Assembly (NCBI GenBank): GCA_033819885.1
Contig: JAQYUZ010000028.1
Coordinates: forward strand, 62,001 to 126,000
DNA: 64,000 nt
Direction of reading: 5' to 3'
Source: Microbotryomycetes sp. JL201
Taxonomy: Eukaryota; Basidiomycota; Microbotryomycetes
Shown: piece by piece, positions 48,346-62,405 of the stretch
Numbering within the stretch: position 1 is the stretch's first letter
How the letters are laid out: the number at the start of each line of letters is the position of its first letter
Notes under the pieces: generated by a model
Databases searched by the model: none
What the model saw: only the letters and a program-made list of their open reading frames with translations
What the model was told of the DNA's origin: nothing
Program-made: the position numbers and the translations under genes

Positions 48346-50481
48346 TCAATACGCTGGGGGCTGCTCGGGCACGTCAAAGTGTGGCGGTGGCACGAGATCG
48401 CCTGCGAGCAGCTGCACGGGGACCCTAGCCGCATAAAAGGAAGGCTGGCCAATTGGATGGACAGTGATAGACATGACATATTCAAGCTCGATGTTGGGCG
48501 CACGCGTGCTCAGGTGCAGCTCCCGTGTTGGCACGTTTCTCCGACCTTTCGTCGTCAAGTCGTCTCCTTGCAGGGGTATCTCGAGCCTTAGGTCGACGCC
48601 AGGCTCACCAGAGACGAGTTTGAGATGTGCGCGGCCTTCCTCGACTTCTCCCTCGCGCAGGCTCGCGCGAGAGACAGCTGGAAGTAGGGTCCGCATCCTC
48701 GTCAAGGCATCCTGTTGTGGTTCCCACAATTTAAGCTCCTCCCTCCTCACCTCCTCGAGGCCGTACTTTGGCCTGTCGTCGCGTCCGCCTCGAGTCAAGA
48801 TTCGCCTAGTCAGAACGACAACGACCTTTTCAACGCTCAGCGTCCGAGGTGGGCCGCTTGCGGTCGACGCGGTCGTCTTAAGACTGAAGTGGCACAGGAC
48901 GGTCAAATGCGAGTCGTGGCGATTGATTGTGGCCGGTTTCGGAATGTGCATCTGATACACATTCGCCGTGAGCTCGATTAGGCTTTGCCCGATTACGGAT
49001 ACTGGCTCACCTCGCTACGAATCCACGCCACAAAGCGGCCGAAGCGGCCCTTGACAGACATGCGTTTCTCGTACCCTATCCATTTCTCCCTGCCTCCCTC
49101 AACCTCAAGCAGCGTCGACAAGGTTTTCCGCTTCGGGCCCATGTGCGAGCCTCCGAGCGCCTCATCCCGAGGATCCCGGCCGAAGCTAGGCACGATGCCC
49201 TCACTGACTGGCCGAGGGTCTTCGATTTCCTCTAAAGTCAGTCCATTGTATCTGGCAACGGGCTCTGCCCATGGGACGTCGGTCTTCGGTCGCCATGCCG
49301 AGTATAGATCTTGAACGTGATGATCGAGTGGCTCGAATGGAAATACTGTCCGTATGACGGCCAAGCTGTCCGAGGGCTGAAGCAGCCCAAACTCGTCAAA
49401 ACCGTCTGATCCCTCATTGACGGCCTCTGGGAACGATGGCAGGTCGCCATCTTGAGCACCGTCCGGGTTCGACAAGCTCGTTGCAGATGCTGCCTCTGCC
49501 GGCGTGACTTGAGCGCCAGACTCGTTCATATAGCGGACAATGACCTCGACGATCCATTCTATGGCGCCGGCCTGGACATCGGTTCCTTTCAGCGAGGATG
49601 GCGGGGTGCGTTTGAAGTGTTGTAGCTGTCGCCGCAGAGGACCGCCATTGGGAAGCGCGTTGCATGAGGTCACCCTGGATACTGTTGGAAGTGTGATACG
49701 GAACGGTAAATCATAAAGGTCGCGATTCTCGTGCCAGGCTGGCGGTGACGGTTCCGAATCTGCCGCTTGCGATCTTGATTGGGCCGCTAGCAGTGGAAAA
49801 TCGCCTTCAACCTCACGACTGATGTCTTCGAGCTCCCCTCCGTGCCATAGCTCTGCTCCTTCGCCAAACTCGGATCGGTGCCACTCGCCTCTGAGCTCTG
49901 CGACTGTCTTGAAGGCGTTGGCCGATTTGAACACCTTTGATAGGCCCGCTTTTGGTTCTTCGGGCACGATTTTTGCGACTCTGTACATTGTCGAGCTCTG
50001 CCAGAACGCGCGAGCGATGACAGAGGCGATTCGTTTTCGCCGGGCGCCTGGAGTCGCCGGATCGGCGTGCTGCATGCGCACAACGCCACAGAGGGTTTCG
50101 CCGCTGCGCCAGCAGGCAGTCGGCCCTGTTTCTGTCCTGCCTTCCTTGTCGAGCTCGACAGAGACCCGCCATCCAGAGTCGTCGTCGCTGCTCAGAGCCG
50201 GCTGCCCGGTGGTCGCGGCCGTGTATTTGGTCATCAGCACATCGTCGTCCTCTCCAAGGAAGCCGAGATTGTCGGGAGCCATATTAAGGAATCCCGAGTA
50301 GCGCAGCGTGACCATGGATGCCAGCGCTTAGGGAGAATGCACCTCGTGGTCAGTAAGAGCGCAGGTCCACGGCTGCAGCCTTGCACACGCCACGCAACAG
50401 GCAACGACATGCTGATCACTCGGATCACAATGTGCACAACGACGTTGACCGTGCGTGTCGCGCTGACTTACCTTGCGCCAT
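48346..50481 (-). CDS. Probable arrestin-like protein, right-arm copy
   Basis: Mirror copy of the gene at 44372-46507, with the same frame, intron and end (PEQPPAY). If the tiny first exon is not used the start is ATG 50315. No residue difference from the left copy was found. Confidence 0.6.
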
Positions 50482-50760
50482 GATTTGGTCTTTGTCGTCG
50501 CAGGCGACCCACGGGGCGCCGCGCAGCGCGTGGCCAGAAATGTAGCAAGAATACTGTCCATAATTCGGGCACTCGTCGAGATCAAGGGGTAATCACAGCT
50601 GTCATTGACAGGCCAGGGCGAAATTATACTGTGGTCGTCAATCCCATCACGTGACCTTTGTTGCAGTCTCGCTCGCTCGCTCCTGCGCGTCATTGAAGCG
50701 ACGCGCGCAACCCCGCCACTCCTCCGCCTCCTTGCTCTTCTTTGATCTCAATCAATAGTC

Positions 50761-52510
50761 ATGAACACTGCCTCCAATCTTCTCGGCAAAGCCTTGGGTA
50801 ATCACCCTGCAGCCACGACAGCCGACAATGCCAACCCGGGCAATGAGCCAGATCGGTTCGCGGACCCGTCCGGCGAGAAGATGAAGGTCAGCGCCGAATA
50901 ATTCAATGGGTCGACAGCGAAGGTCTAACTTTGGTATGTCACACTATAAGGCACTCGCCTGGTTCGGCAAAGGAGATGTGCGCATGATCGAAACCAACAA
51001 GCCTCGCGTGGTCGAACCGACGGACGCTGTCATCAAAGTGACGGGCACCACAGTCTGCGGTGAGTCAAGCTTAGTAAATATTCGTTCGAGCTATCAACAA
51101 TCTTTTTACTGATGCTGCTTTGCCATAACAACGCGCAGGTTCCGACTTGCACCTCCTGCATGGTGCTTTGCTTGAGATGCGTTCGGGCGACATTCTTGGG
51201 CACGAGTTCATGGGAATTGTCGAGTCGGTAGGCGACAGTGTCACCAACATTCAAGCTGGCGACCGTGTCGTTGCCTCGTTCAACTTGGCTTGCGGCAATT
51301 GCTTCATGTGCAAGCAAAAGCTGTCCTCGGCTTGCAGTCAGGTCAACAGCTCAAATATCATACAGATGATGTATGGCAACCGCACTTCGGGCATGAGCGG
51401 TTACTCTCATCTGACGGGCGGCTGGGCCGGTGGTCAGAGCGAGTTCGTTCGCGTGCCTTACGCGTCCACAAACTTGCTTCAGATTCCGGACAGCGTGCCA
51501 GACGAGTCTGCACTGTATCTATCTGACGTACTTGTCACCTCGTATCATCAAGTTGTGGACAGCGGCGTCAAAGAGGGCGACACTGTGGGCATCTGGGGAG
51601 TCGGGCCGATTGGCGTGTTCGCCGCAAAGTGGTGCCTTCTCAAAGGCGCATCGCGCATCATTGTAATTGACAACGTGCAGTGGCGCCTTGACTATGTCAA
51701 AGAGAAACTTGGCGACAAAATTGAGTTGCTCAATTTTGACGAGCACAAGGACGTGGCCGCCCGCGTGAACGAATTGACAAAAGGTGGAACGCACGGACTC
51801 GACCCAACGCGCCCCGAAGGTATTGATGTCGCCCTCGAGTGTGCTGCTGGAGAGTACGCCAAGAGCCTCACGCACAAGATTGAAACCGCAGTGGGACTTG
51901 GTAAGTGATATCTGTCCCTCGGTATAGCACAAAGCACTAACGATCGAATGCAATGGTACAGAGACTGACACAAGTGAGATTCTTAACGAAATGATGTGAG
52001 CAAAAGGAAGTGGTCCGCTCTCCAGCCATTACTGACGGGCATTTGCTAGTCTGAGTGTCCGTCCGTTCGGCACGGTCGGTATCACTGGAGTGTACGCCGG
52101 CTTTGTCAACCATCTCAATATGGGCGCCGTCATGCAAAAAGGCGTCCGGTAAGCATTTCCAAACGGCGAAAGGCAAAAACTTGTCTAAACAACCATCGGT
52201 CTATAGACTCATCGGCAACGGACAGGCGCCAGTCTACAAGTACTGGAAAGAAATCCTCGACGACTATCTCATCACGGGCAAGGTCGACCCTCGCGAGCTG
52301 ATCGTGAGCCATCGGTGAGCTGCATCAGATCTTGAATCTCAGATGAACGCAACATTGATCTTACGCGAACTCAATAGTATCCCACTTGAAGACACGGCGA
52401 AATGCTACACCGAGTTTGACAAGCGAGATAAACACATTGTCAAGGTGTTCATCGAGACAAAATTCTCGTCGCCTGCGTCTGATAAAGCTCCCCAGCTGAC
52501 GCGCTTGTGA
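50761..52510 (+). CDS. Formaldehyde-dehydrogenase-like MDR enzyme, right-arm copy
   Basis: Mirror copy of 42343-44092, starting ATGAACACTGCC at 50761. The structural zinc motif CGNCFMCKQKLSSAC and the nucleotide-binding GVGPIGVFA are identical. All introns are kept, so this is a DNA-level copy and not a retrocopy. Confidence 0.9.
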
Positions 52511-52574
52511 GACGTGTATCGCATGCATGTGCCAGAGCGGCCACTTGATTGTGAAAAGTACTATCAGTTCTACT

Positions 52575-52628
52575 ACCCCCGTTCTATTCTGTAGATGACC
52601 GAGTGATCAATTGCATTGGATTGTTTGT
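52575..52628 (+). repeat. Dispersed motif, mirror of copy B
   Basis: Reverse complement of 42225-42278, produced by the palindrome. Confidence 0.65.
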
Positions 52629-52796
52629 GTGCGATACAAAAGGAGAAAGTAAGCACCGGCGTGTGGCGTCTAGGCCGCACACTCAAAATACGAGTGGCAT
52701 GCTTCATAATCCTTTCACATCCCACCTAACTATTGAGCGGGGGAAAAAAAATGGTAGAGTCGCGATGGAAGGACAGTCGCGACGGCCAAAAAGAGA

Positions 52797-52881
52797 CGCC
52801 CAATGTGGGGCTCGAACCCACGACCACCAGATAATCTGGTAGACTAAGAGTCTGGTGCTCTACCGACTGAGCTAACCGGGC
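52797..52881 (-). tRNA. tRNA-Lys(CTT) with a 12-nt intron, right-arm copy
   Basis: Mirror of 41972-42056, identical over 85 nt with the same flanks. It is the fourth identical tRNA-Lys(CTT) in the window, but only three are independent loci. Confidence 0.96.
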
Positions 52882-52940
52882 GCGTTGAAGCGGAAATACG
52901 TTATGCGTATATGTAGTGCAAAGTTGTATCTTGCAGCATT

Positions 52941-53414
52941 ATGTTCCATCAATGTAGTTCTGGTGTTATTTTAAAACCTATGACGAGCTGGCGTGTCTTC
53001 CCAAGATGTTCTCCGGGCGTGACAGCGTCTCAAGCTTTTGCATACCCAATCTGCGCCTTTTCCCTGGCCTTGACGCCGCACACAGCCCCGCACGACCCTG
53101 AATGTATCATTTCGATACCTTCAGTCTTGATCGGACTGCATGAAGGCGATCTTGGCCAGATGCGGCGCGCTCTCTCTAATTTTTCTCGTGAGGGTCACGT
53201 GACGGAGTTGGAGCGTGACGAGTATCGCCTGACCGTTTTGTTGATCAATCGATCATATACCGAGCAATCAGCGGCACAGTACCAGGATACTGCTAGGACA
53301 TTGGAAATGATCGACGCGATCAAGGTTCACGTGTTGCAGAACCGGTCAAGGCCAGGAATGTCTATCATTTTTTTTTCTAAACAAACTATCCATCGCATTT
53401 TTCTTTTAAAATAA
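52941..53414 (+). CDS. Orphan reading frame, right-arm copy (uncertain)
   Basis: Mirror of 41439-41912, identical translation. The same doubts apply: no family, and its end runs into the dispersed motif. Confidence 0.3.
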   Translation: MFHQCSSGVILKPMTSWRVFPRCSPGVTASQAFAYPICAFSLALTPHTAPHDPECIISIPSVLIGLHEGDLGQMRRALSNFSREGHVTELERDEYRLTVLLINRSYTEQSAAQYQDTARTLEMIDAIKVHVLQNRSRPGMSIIFFSKQTIHRIFLLK

Positions 53415-53464
53415 ACTATTCATTGCAATTCATCACTCGGTCATCTACAGGATAGAACGGGGGC
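53408..53464 (-). repeat. Dispersed motif, mirror of copy A
   Basis: Reverse complement of 41389-41445, produced by the palindrome. Confidence 0.65.
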
Positions 53465-53524
53465 AGCACAAAAAATCCATTACGGAGGAAGAAGAGTCCT
53501 CAGCTTCACATGCCTCGGCTTCTA

Positions 53525-55277
53525 TCAGAGCTTTGCCTGAGGGGCATCGTCATCACTGTCCGCGAGCGAGACGGCCTTCTGCGCTACTAGACGACCAATT
53601 TCTGCACCAAGTCCTGCCTCTTCAAGAACAGCCCTCGTGTGAGACCCCGGTTCCAAAAAGTACGATCCCTCAGTTCCAGCGGCACTCGGCGCCGGCGTAC
53701 GTGACAAGATAGGAGCAGGATTCGGCACGCCTCCGTCGCCTCCAGCTTGCGAGCTAGCAGCTTGGAACCCTGGTTCGTGCTTGCCGACGCCACGAGAATC
53801 GACTTCCCAGCGATTCAAAACAGGAACGCAACACGAGTCGGTGCCAACAAAGACGCGTGTCCACTCATCACGCGTCTTGGTAAGGAACGCCTTCGTAAAA
53901 AAGTCGGACAAAGCCGGCCACGTGGATCTGTCCATCTGTGTCGCAGGGGTCGGCGGCGAAGCTGGGATGACATCGCGAGGCACAGCCGGCAATAGCGTAT
54001 TGAGGAAAGTGGCGTAGAAATGGTTTTCGAGAGCTGCTACCGTCATATATAAGCCGTCCTTTGTTTCGTACACTTCGTACCATGGTGCTCCACCATCCAG
54101 AAAGTTGTCACCTCGCTCAGAGTCCCATAGGGGCAATCCAGTCGAAGGTTGCGACAACATGAGAGGGAACGACGAGACGTAGCGCGCTCCGGTGACCTGA
54201 ATTTGAGATGAAGAGATTTCAGTATGCAGAATGTCTCGAGTCTGCGTGACCTCGCCCACCATGTCTGCCTCGACCACCTGTCCAAGTCCGGTTCGGTGGC
54301 GCTCGATGATGGCCATCAGAACCCCCATTGCGGCCATCAGTCCTCCTCCGGCAAAGTCGGCTGAACAATTCATCCGTCACAAAATTGAATATCAATTTCC
54401 TGGGTCGACTCACCCAGGATATTGGCAGGGAAGTACGGCTTCTGGCCCCTGCGACCGAGCAGACCTGTCGTCGCAGATGAGCGCTCACAGGAAGCATGGC
54501 AACGGAGGCATAGATTGCTTACTGAGCACTCCGCTGAGAGCGATATAATTGAGGTCGTGTCCGGCCATCATGGAGTATGGACCTGTTCAAGCAGAACAAT
54601 GTCGTCAGCTCGCAACAGTCGTCAACATTAACTTGTCTTTCTGACCATCTCTTCGGAACCCGGTCAAGCGCGCAATGATTAGTCTCGGATTCGCTTGCAG
54701 GAGCTTGTCGGGTCCAAGCCCGAGCCGCTCGAGCACTCCCGGTCTAAAGGGGTCGATTAATACGTCTGCGCGCCACGCGCCGCCTCTACTGTTGTTTGCG
54801 CAGGCTGCTTGCTCCGTGCTCGCGCACTTGCAGTTCGGATTGGAGCATCCGGCTTGCGTGGGGCTCGAGAGCAGCGTCTGCAGCAGCTGAACGCCAGCAG
54901 GTGATTTCACAGACAAAGACAGCGACCGCTTGTGTCTGCAGGGATGAATCAGGTGAGAGCCGTGGAGGTTGTATAGACTACGATCTGCGTCTGACCTCGT
55001 TAAAGTGTCGGGGTTGAAGGACGTGCCGAGCCGGTCGACCCTCACAACATCTGCTCCAAAGTCGGCCAGAACCACTGTCGTGCATTGTGGTGTCAATGTG
55101 AGGAATGCGCATGATATGGCAAATGCTCAACTGACTGCCGCAGTACGGTCCTGGCGCCAAGCCGGCGAGCTGCATCGTCGCGCAAAGTGCGGGGTCAGCT
55201 CGCAACGCATTCATGTACATGATGTCGCTCCGAAAGCCCACCTCGAGAACTCTGATTCCTTTTAATGGCAAGGACAT
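53525..55277 (-). CDS. AMACR / family III CoA-transferase, right-arm copy
   Basis: Mirror of 39576-41328, with the same catalytic blocks, cysteine-rich insert, introns and C-terminal AKL. No residue difference was found. Confidence 0.9.
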
Positions 55278-55486
55278 GCTTCGAGTAATGGCAGGTGCCG
55301 AACAAACGAAGAGTGCAATTCGAGTTTGGCAACGCCCAAGCAGCCCGAAAAACAGCTGATCACGTGCAAACCCTTGATCAGTCTTCATTACGGCGCCTCA
55401 TTTGCAGCCTCCGCACTCGAGCTAACACAAAACTCTGTTTGAATCCGGCACACGCTCGTTTCACTGCTCCCTCTGCTGCAAGCAGC

Positions 55487-56713
55487 ATGGACAAAGTCGA
55501 CAATCGGCCGTCAGCCTGGCAAGGCTACAACCCTCTCGCCCAGGTCACGCGCAAACGAGTGGGTCTTGACATTTAATTCGAAAACAGATGTCGTGCTGTC
55601 TTGGACTCCCGCGCGTAGAGCCTAGCAGCATGGACGAGCACGGACCACTGACTGTGCGTTCTGTCTGCTTTACTGCAGCTCGATCCAGATCAGCGCATGC
55701 AGATCGGATCATGGAAGCACCATTTCAATATGGACGATAACGACGTGACCGAGCGCGTAGCCAACAAGCTTCTGCAGCTCGAGACACCAAAGGGCAAGAC
55801 AAGCGACAAACGCAAGAATGAGCTGCAGACAAAAGCTACAGCCAAAGAACAGCGCAAATTCAGGTACAAGGACACGTACGAGGCCGAGTGCGGGCTTGTC
55901 GGTCGCAAAAAACGCAAACGAGGACGATTGCAGACTCGACTGAGGTCAGATCATACCATGCTTTTTCGTGCGTACATTGCTGAGAGAATCTCGACACATT
56001 ATTTGCAGCTACCCGGCCGCTGAGTCTATTCACAGCCTGTGGCTCGGATACATGGCCGACATGCTTCAATTGCCACTGCGCGTGCCACCGCTCGTGTCGC
56101 TACCGACACAAGACAAGGAACACGAGCCTCGACAGCCCACGAGTAGATGTGAGACCTTGTATCCGGCGTTTCCTTCGCGGTCGACGGCTGCCGCTGTTGC
56201 AACGTTGGACCCGGCAATAAACGTAAACGCGGTCCACACCAAATTGCTCAAAGCAGAATTCGTTGGTTGTAAAATGAGAGGTAGGCTTGATCAAAATTGA
56301 AAAGAAAGACTCTGTACCGGCTCTGACAGTGACGTGGTCTGCACGGTCTGCACGTGCAGTTAAAAGAGCCAAGAATCCAGCTCTCGTCAATATCGAAGGC
56401 ATCATAGTCCAGGAAACGCAACAAACTTTTAAGTTTGCAGTGCCAAAAGCACCCGTCAAGAGTGCGCTGTGCTTATCCAGTCAACGGACGCTGACAGGTG
56501 CGCTGACCGTTCACTGCAGTCATTCCGAAGCTTGGTTCCGTCTTCACCTTTACCTTGCCTCTTGAGAGAGCTTTACGACAAGTTCATCAGCAAAACACAT
56601 CCGAGGAGATTTCTTTTGACATATACGGCGACGCCTTTGCTCACCGGACGGCTGAGCGAGTCGGGAGAAAGTGGAAGGCGGGGTCAACGGCTGGTGGCGT
56701 AGCGCTGGTATGA
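55487..56713 (+). CDS. POP4: RNase P/MRP subunit Pop4, right-arm copy
   Basis: Mirror of 38140-39366. The exons MDKVDNRPSAWQGYNP, LVNIEGIIVQETQQTF and GDAFAHRTAERVGRK are identical, as are the introns. Confidence 0.88.
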
Positions 56714-56741
56714 AATTACAACAAAGGGGAATTGTCTAAAG

Positions 56742-58897
56742 TCAATCCCAACCAAGACCGACGAGGCCTTGACTTTCGTCTCCGGCCGCATCTTGTGCTC
56801 CCTGGTCAGGCTGGGCGGCGAGACCAAGCAAAGACTCCACAGCAGCTGTTTGAGCCACTTGCTTGCCCTTTGACTTCTTGTCATTCTTCTTTCGCACTTC
56901 GACAACCTTGAGAATCGATGTCTTTTCCTTAGTCTCGGGTTCCTCGGCCTCGTCTTTGAGCTCTGTGGATGCCGTCGCTGGTTTTGATGCGTCCAGCCGC
57001 GGTTCGTCTTGCTCAGAGCCGAGAAGGTCGGCCAGCAAAGGTTTCTTGTCTTTTTTGTGCCTGTTCTTCTTCGGCTTCTCAGCAGGCGGTGCAGCAGCGT
57101 CTTTTGACTTGTCGACTGCCGCCAATGCATCAACAAGAGGGTCGTTCGCCGCTTTCTTGTCCGCCTTTGCCTTTTTTGTCGAGATATTCGGTGCATCTGC
57201 TGCAGCCGTAGGACTTTTCTCTTCGGCAGTCACCGCAGTCTGCTCGGCTTCAGCTAATTCCGCAGTTTTTGCTGATCGGTCGGCTTGTGCTTCAGCGCCA
57301 GCCTGCCTTCGAGCCTCGTGCCGGTTTTTCTTCTTTTTCTTTGGTACAGAATCTTCGCTTGATTGCCCCTTGGCGTTATCCTCATCCGAATCGACCGTCT
57401 TGCGTTTCTTGTGGCGCAGAACGCCGTCGACCTCGGCAGATTCATCTTGCTGGTCTTTCGTGGTGTCGCCCGAGCCCTTTCTCTGCTCATATTCTCTCAG
57501 CCAATCACGCCTAACTTCGAGACCGTTTTTTAAACGCTTTTCAATCAACTTGTCGCGCTTGGCTTGCATGCGTTTCGTCATGGCCTCGTGCGAAATGGCA
57601 ACAGGTTCCTCCTTGGCAGCGTTGATGGCGAGACCCATCGGACCGGCGTCGAGCACCTTGTCTTCTGGTGCACGCGCGTCACGCCGAGCTTTTAAATCCT
57701 GAAACTTTGCATCAAACCGTTGTCCGTCAAAGACGCGCAGGTTTGGCAGCAAGATGAGCATCTTGAACAGGTGGCGAAACAGGTCAGAGATGTTGCACCA
57801 CTCCATCTCAACGGACCCACTGACCTTTTCTTTGAGCTCGTCAAAGCTCGTATCAGCCAATGCATCTGTCGTAACTTGGTTCCCTTTCAGGACAAGGTTG
57901 TACACACCCGAATGAGCTGCCAGTTGCCTGAGCGAGACCCATTCTTTGAATCCACAACTGCCGAAGTCGACAATCTCCAAGCCACTATGCTTCGTTTTGT
58001 CTCCAGAATTTGTCGCACCGACTTGTCCAAACTTGCCCCACGCCGTAAAGTGATCTGGCAGACTATCGAGTGTAGGGTTGTCGTTGAATTTGATCTCTTT
58101 GAGGTGTTTCAACGCCGACAAGTCTGGCAGCGAGCCAGCAGACAGGCGATTGTGCGACGCTGAGATCTTTTTGAGCGATGGCAAGGTGGCGAGCTCTGTC
58201 GGCAAGCTCTCAAGCTTGTTGTGCGACACGACTGCTATACGGTCAGCGATACAGTCGCTGCCAAGATTCCAAACAGCGACTGACTAATCGTGTTAAGCTC
58301 TGGCAAGTTGGCGAGATGATTCAGCTTGCGGAACGAGTTGTGCGTGGCGACGAATGCCTTGAGCGATCTGAGTTTGCTAACGCAGGACGGAACTGATTTG
58401 AGAGCACAGTTGCTGACATTGAGCACTGAGGCACCGTCAAAAGGATGAGTGAGCGAAAGAAGGCCGGTTGACCGAGCAGACTGACCTGACAAGTGCTCGA
58501 GCTCCTGGACGCCTTGAAAGGCGTCTGGTGCGCTCAGATTGTTACCCGACACGTTCAGCCACGTAAGCGTGTCCTTTGCATGCCTGACAAAGTCTAGCTT
58601 TGTGAGCTTGCAGTTTGACAGGTCTAATTTTGAGACGCCCGTCAGGTCGGGCACGGCTTCGATGACAGTGCCGGCCAAGCTCAGTGTCCTGCCTCGAGCT
58701 GCAGCAGCGGTGTCTGTACGAGGCCTTTTGTGGTTGCCGTCGCTGGTCAACGGCCGCCTTGGCGCCTCCGAGCTATCATCATGGGCTGCGAGTTGTGAGC
58801 TCGGGCGGCGGAAGCCAACGGGTGCGGCGTTGCTGCCTGTCCTGGCCCTCTTTGCGGGGTATGGGTGCTTTGATGTTGATGCATGCGGAGGCGGCAT
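56742..58897 (-). CDS. LRR protein with lysine-rich tail, right-arm copy
   Basis: Mirror of 35956-38111, identical in the LRR part, the candidate 63 bp in-frame intron and the charged tail ending LVGLGWD. Confidence 0.8.
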
Positions 58898-59015
58898 CTC
58901 GGTCGAGACAGAGTGGTCCAAAGCCGAGTCGCTTCAGCCGCGCGATCGAGTCTTTCCAAACTTTTTTGGGGTCCACGCACGAGCGACTCGAGCGCAGCCC
59001 AGCACCGGCTCAGCT

Positions 59016-60464
59016 ATGCAAGCGCTGTTCAACAGCCTAGCTCGGCCTGTCCGATGGTCGAGCGCCTGCCGTGCCGTCAGCTCGGCGGCAGCGACCGGCA
59101 CGAGCGCGACGACGAGGTCCGCACCGATAGCAGCACTGCCTCCGCAACGGCCACAGAAGCACAAAGCCAAGAAGAGCAAAGCGAAAATGCCAGCGCCAGC
59201 AACACCGGCCCTCGCTCGTGGCCCGCAAGGCGACGCGCACGCGCTCATGTCGCTCATGCCAACGCTCGGACTGGGCAGGCAGCAGTCGTCCAGGCCTCCG
59301 GACGGACAGGCAGTCGCACTTACATCGGCGGAGAACTACGACACGGCCGCGCTGCTCAAAAGCCTCGATGCGCTCGGCTTACTCGGCGAAGGTGGCGCGG
59401 TTAACCTGCTCGGCGAGGCTATCTATCTGCCCCAGTGGCGCCCCCAGAGCTCGGCAGATGCGGCACCGGAAGGAGAAGTGTTTGTGTTTGAGAGCGGTAC
59501 AATTGTCACGTGGGGCCTTGCAGCGGGCGGTGCAGAATCTTTCCTAAGAGAAGTCATCAGAGGCACTCCACCCACCACGGCAACTACACAAGAACTTGGC
59601 TGGGTGGAGCAAGGCAGGTACAACGAAGTCGAAAAAGAGGCGCTCGACTTCTACATTAGCCGGCGGTGAGAATTGCCAGGTTGTCCGAGCCAGAGATGAG
59701 CTCTGGCTGAACAATGATCTCGGTTCTGCAGGTCAACAGGCATGCAAGGCGACACAATACACTTGTCGGCCAACGGGTCTTTACCATCCGACATGGCATC
59801 TGTCGAGAGTTCAATCGCTAGTCCCGACTTGTTGGCCCGGCTAGCATTCTCGGCGGGCATGGCACGCGTCACAAAGCTTGCGATCTACGAGGAGCAGTTT
59901 GACGCGTTCGCAGAGGGTATAGCCGGCATTCCGAAGCTGCTGGAGTCGGTAAGCTTTCAGTCTCCCATACCAGTCGTCGCTCATCCTCAGTGTGGCCAAT
60001 GTGCAGGGTTCTGAGTCACCCGTCAAGAAGACGGATATCATCAAACGCGTCGGAACCTTGCACGGATTCAGGCAAAAGCTCAATCTCGAAGACGAGAACT
60101 TGCTGGAAGAGCCAGAGTTTCTGTGGGAAGACGCCGAACTGCACGGTCACTATGCAGCCGTCAGCAGGGCACTCGAATTCAACACGAGACTCAGGTGCGT
60201 CGGTCCTGGGGCAGACCGATGCTTCGCAGTTGCTGACGCTCCAGTCTGGGTAGAACTCTCAATGACCGTGTCGACTATGCCTTTCAGCTACAATCGACCC
60301 TTCTCGAATTGCTCAACACGAAGACAAGTCATTTCCTTGAATGGATCATCATTCTGTTGATCGCATTCGAGATTTCGATCGTCTTGCTGAGGGAGGGTCT
60401 CGCACTCTGGAACGACGATGAAGATTCCCAGACATCAAACAAGAAAAAGAAGTCTGCGCACTGA
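59016..60464 (+). CDS. RMD1: RMD1/RMND1 family protein, right-arm copy
   Basis: Mirror of 34389-35837, with the same leader, DUF155 blocks and C-terminal membrane helix. Confidence 0.9.
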
Positions 60465-60560
60465 ACCCTCGGTTGTTGTAACAACAAGCTCGCATCTCAA
60501 CTCTTCCTTGCGTGTTTTGGAGACGAGCAGGTATCACGCATAGTATTGCACTATTTCCCT

Positions 60561-61975
60561 TCAGGCACGGCCCCAGCCCGAATGGGACTTGGCGTCGCCG
60601 TCTGCACGAGCGTTGCTACCGCGTCTTGGCCGCCCATAGCTTCCACCAGATCCTGTTGACCCGGTTGCGCTGTCCGTCCTGTCCCTGGGCTCTCTGACGT
60701 AGCCCGAGAACCCTCGAGATCCAGATCTGTCACCGAAATTGACCCCTCTTCTCGCACCTTCGCCACCAAAACCGCTCAGAGGTGGCACCCCCATAGCTTG
60801 ATTCGTCTCTGACCTGTCTCTGTCTAGATGTCGTCCGCCATTACCGTTCTCGCTGCGACGGTCAGGGCGCTCAGACCGGTGCGGCGACTCTGTCCGCTCT
60901 CGATCGTGTCGAGCAGCGGGCGCCGCGATTGTGCCGTTTGGTCCGGGATGAGGCTTGTAGTCGAGCACAAAGTTCGAAGCAGTTTGTGCTGGCAAACTCT
61001 GCTCAAGCGCAGCACGGAATGCATCACTGATCAAAAATCGCACAGTTAGCAATGTCCTATCCACACGTGAATTGCCTCGAGATGTTTGCTCTCACCGGAT
61101 CGCATCGCGTTCAGATCTGTTTGTCGGCGCGCACCACAGGCTGAGGATGTCTTCGTCCTTGCGCACGCTCAGAACAAGGCCATTGATCTTATTTTCGATG
61201 CGATCATCTTCTCCGCCAATGCGCTCTCCCACTAGAGCAAAGATAGACTCTTCCCAGACACGGTCGGCTACACCCTTGCGCAACCGCGTCACCCAACGAC
61301 CGCCACCGGCATTGGCAGGGTCCTCCCATGCGGGCGCAATTGAGGACCGAAAGACATTATAGTCGGTGACGTTGTTGGATGCCGCATGCCCTTCGCTTAG
61401 GTCTTGCCCAAAGAGCTGCGAGGAAGAGTTGACCGATGACGGCAGGGCGGATGGTGGCGTCAAATGAGCCAGGAACGGGAACATGGATTCGATCTGCCAG
61501 AGCGGAGGGCATTTACGAGAGATTTAGTATTGGTGTTGCGAATGTCAAGCGTGTTGAGCGTGACGGTACTCACGCTCGAGAAGCCTCCCAGTTTAACGAC
61601 GGCGCCCTCCCATTCTTCCCTCGTTTCCTTTTCCTTGCCTGGCTTTGCTCCGACCGCTGTTGCCTCTTCCTTTTTGTTTCCTTTACTGTTGGCACTCCTG
61701 TGCGACACCCAGACGTCCCATGTAAACTTGAGCGGATGAATTTCGGCGTGGTCGCCTTCGTTTGCCGAGAGCGCTAGCGACAGCGAAGGGCCCTTTTTGC
61801 GAGCGGCCGCCGCGCCTGTCGGTGAGCTGTTTGAGCTCACGTCTGCATTCGACGCCGTAGTCGAGGCCCAAGCGCCGGAGACCGTCGTCGAGCCGCGAGT
61901 CTGTTGCGACGGAAACGACGGCTCGCGACGGCGAGCAGCAGACGTCTGCGTCAGCAGAGTTGGTCGAGCAGACAT
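60561..61975 (-). CDS. 4EHP-like eIF4E protein, right-arm copy
   Basis: Mirror of 32878-34292, identical in the cap-binding core and in the Arg/Gly/Ser tail. Confidence 0.86.
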
Positions 61976-62405
61976 GAGGACGGTGACTGGTGAGGCGAGA
62001 AACTCGGAAGCGCCGTCGTTGGCAGATCACGGATCGGGTGTCGTTCGGGCACAAAAAAAATCCCAGGCGGCGTGGGCGAGCGAGACTGTGGTCAACGTGG
62101 CTAGATGGCGAGTTTGGCTGAAGCGTGTGTTTGCACCGAGGCGAGCAAAGGCTGCGTAGAAACGTGATCGAAGGCGAATGCAAAGTGAGCTGCGCGAGAC
62201 CGCCGAGTCGTTTCTGATGGTCAAACAGAAATCTTGCGGATGTCGTGCACTCTCAGACAACATTTTTTTGGGCCAAAAATGCTCGATGCATTGCTGTACT
62301 GGCCCGAACAATGATATGCCGAAAAGGAATCAGAAAAAAAAAGGATGCCAGAGATAGGGATGCTACAGTTGCGTCAATTTGATGCTTGATATGAATTATG
62401 CACAA
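61976..62405. other. Mirror intergenic region (carrier / 4EHP-like)
   Basis: Reverse complement of 32448-32877. Nothing further was recognised. Confidence 0.4.
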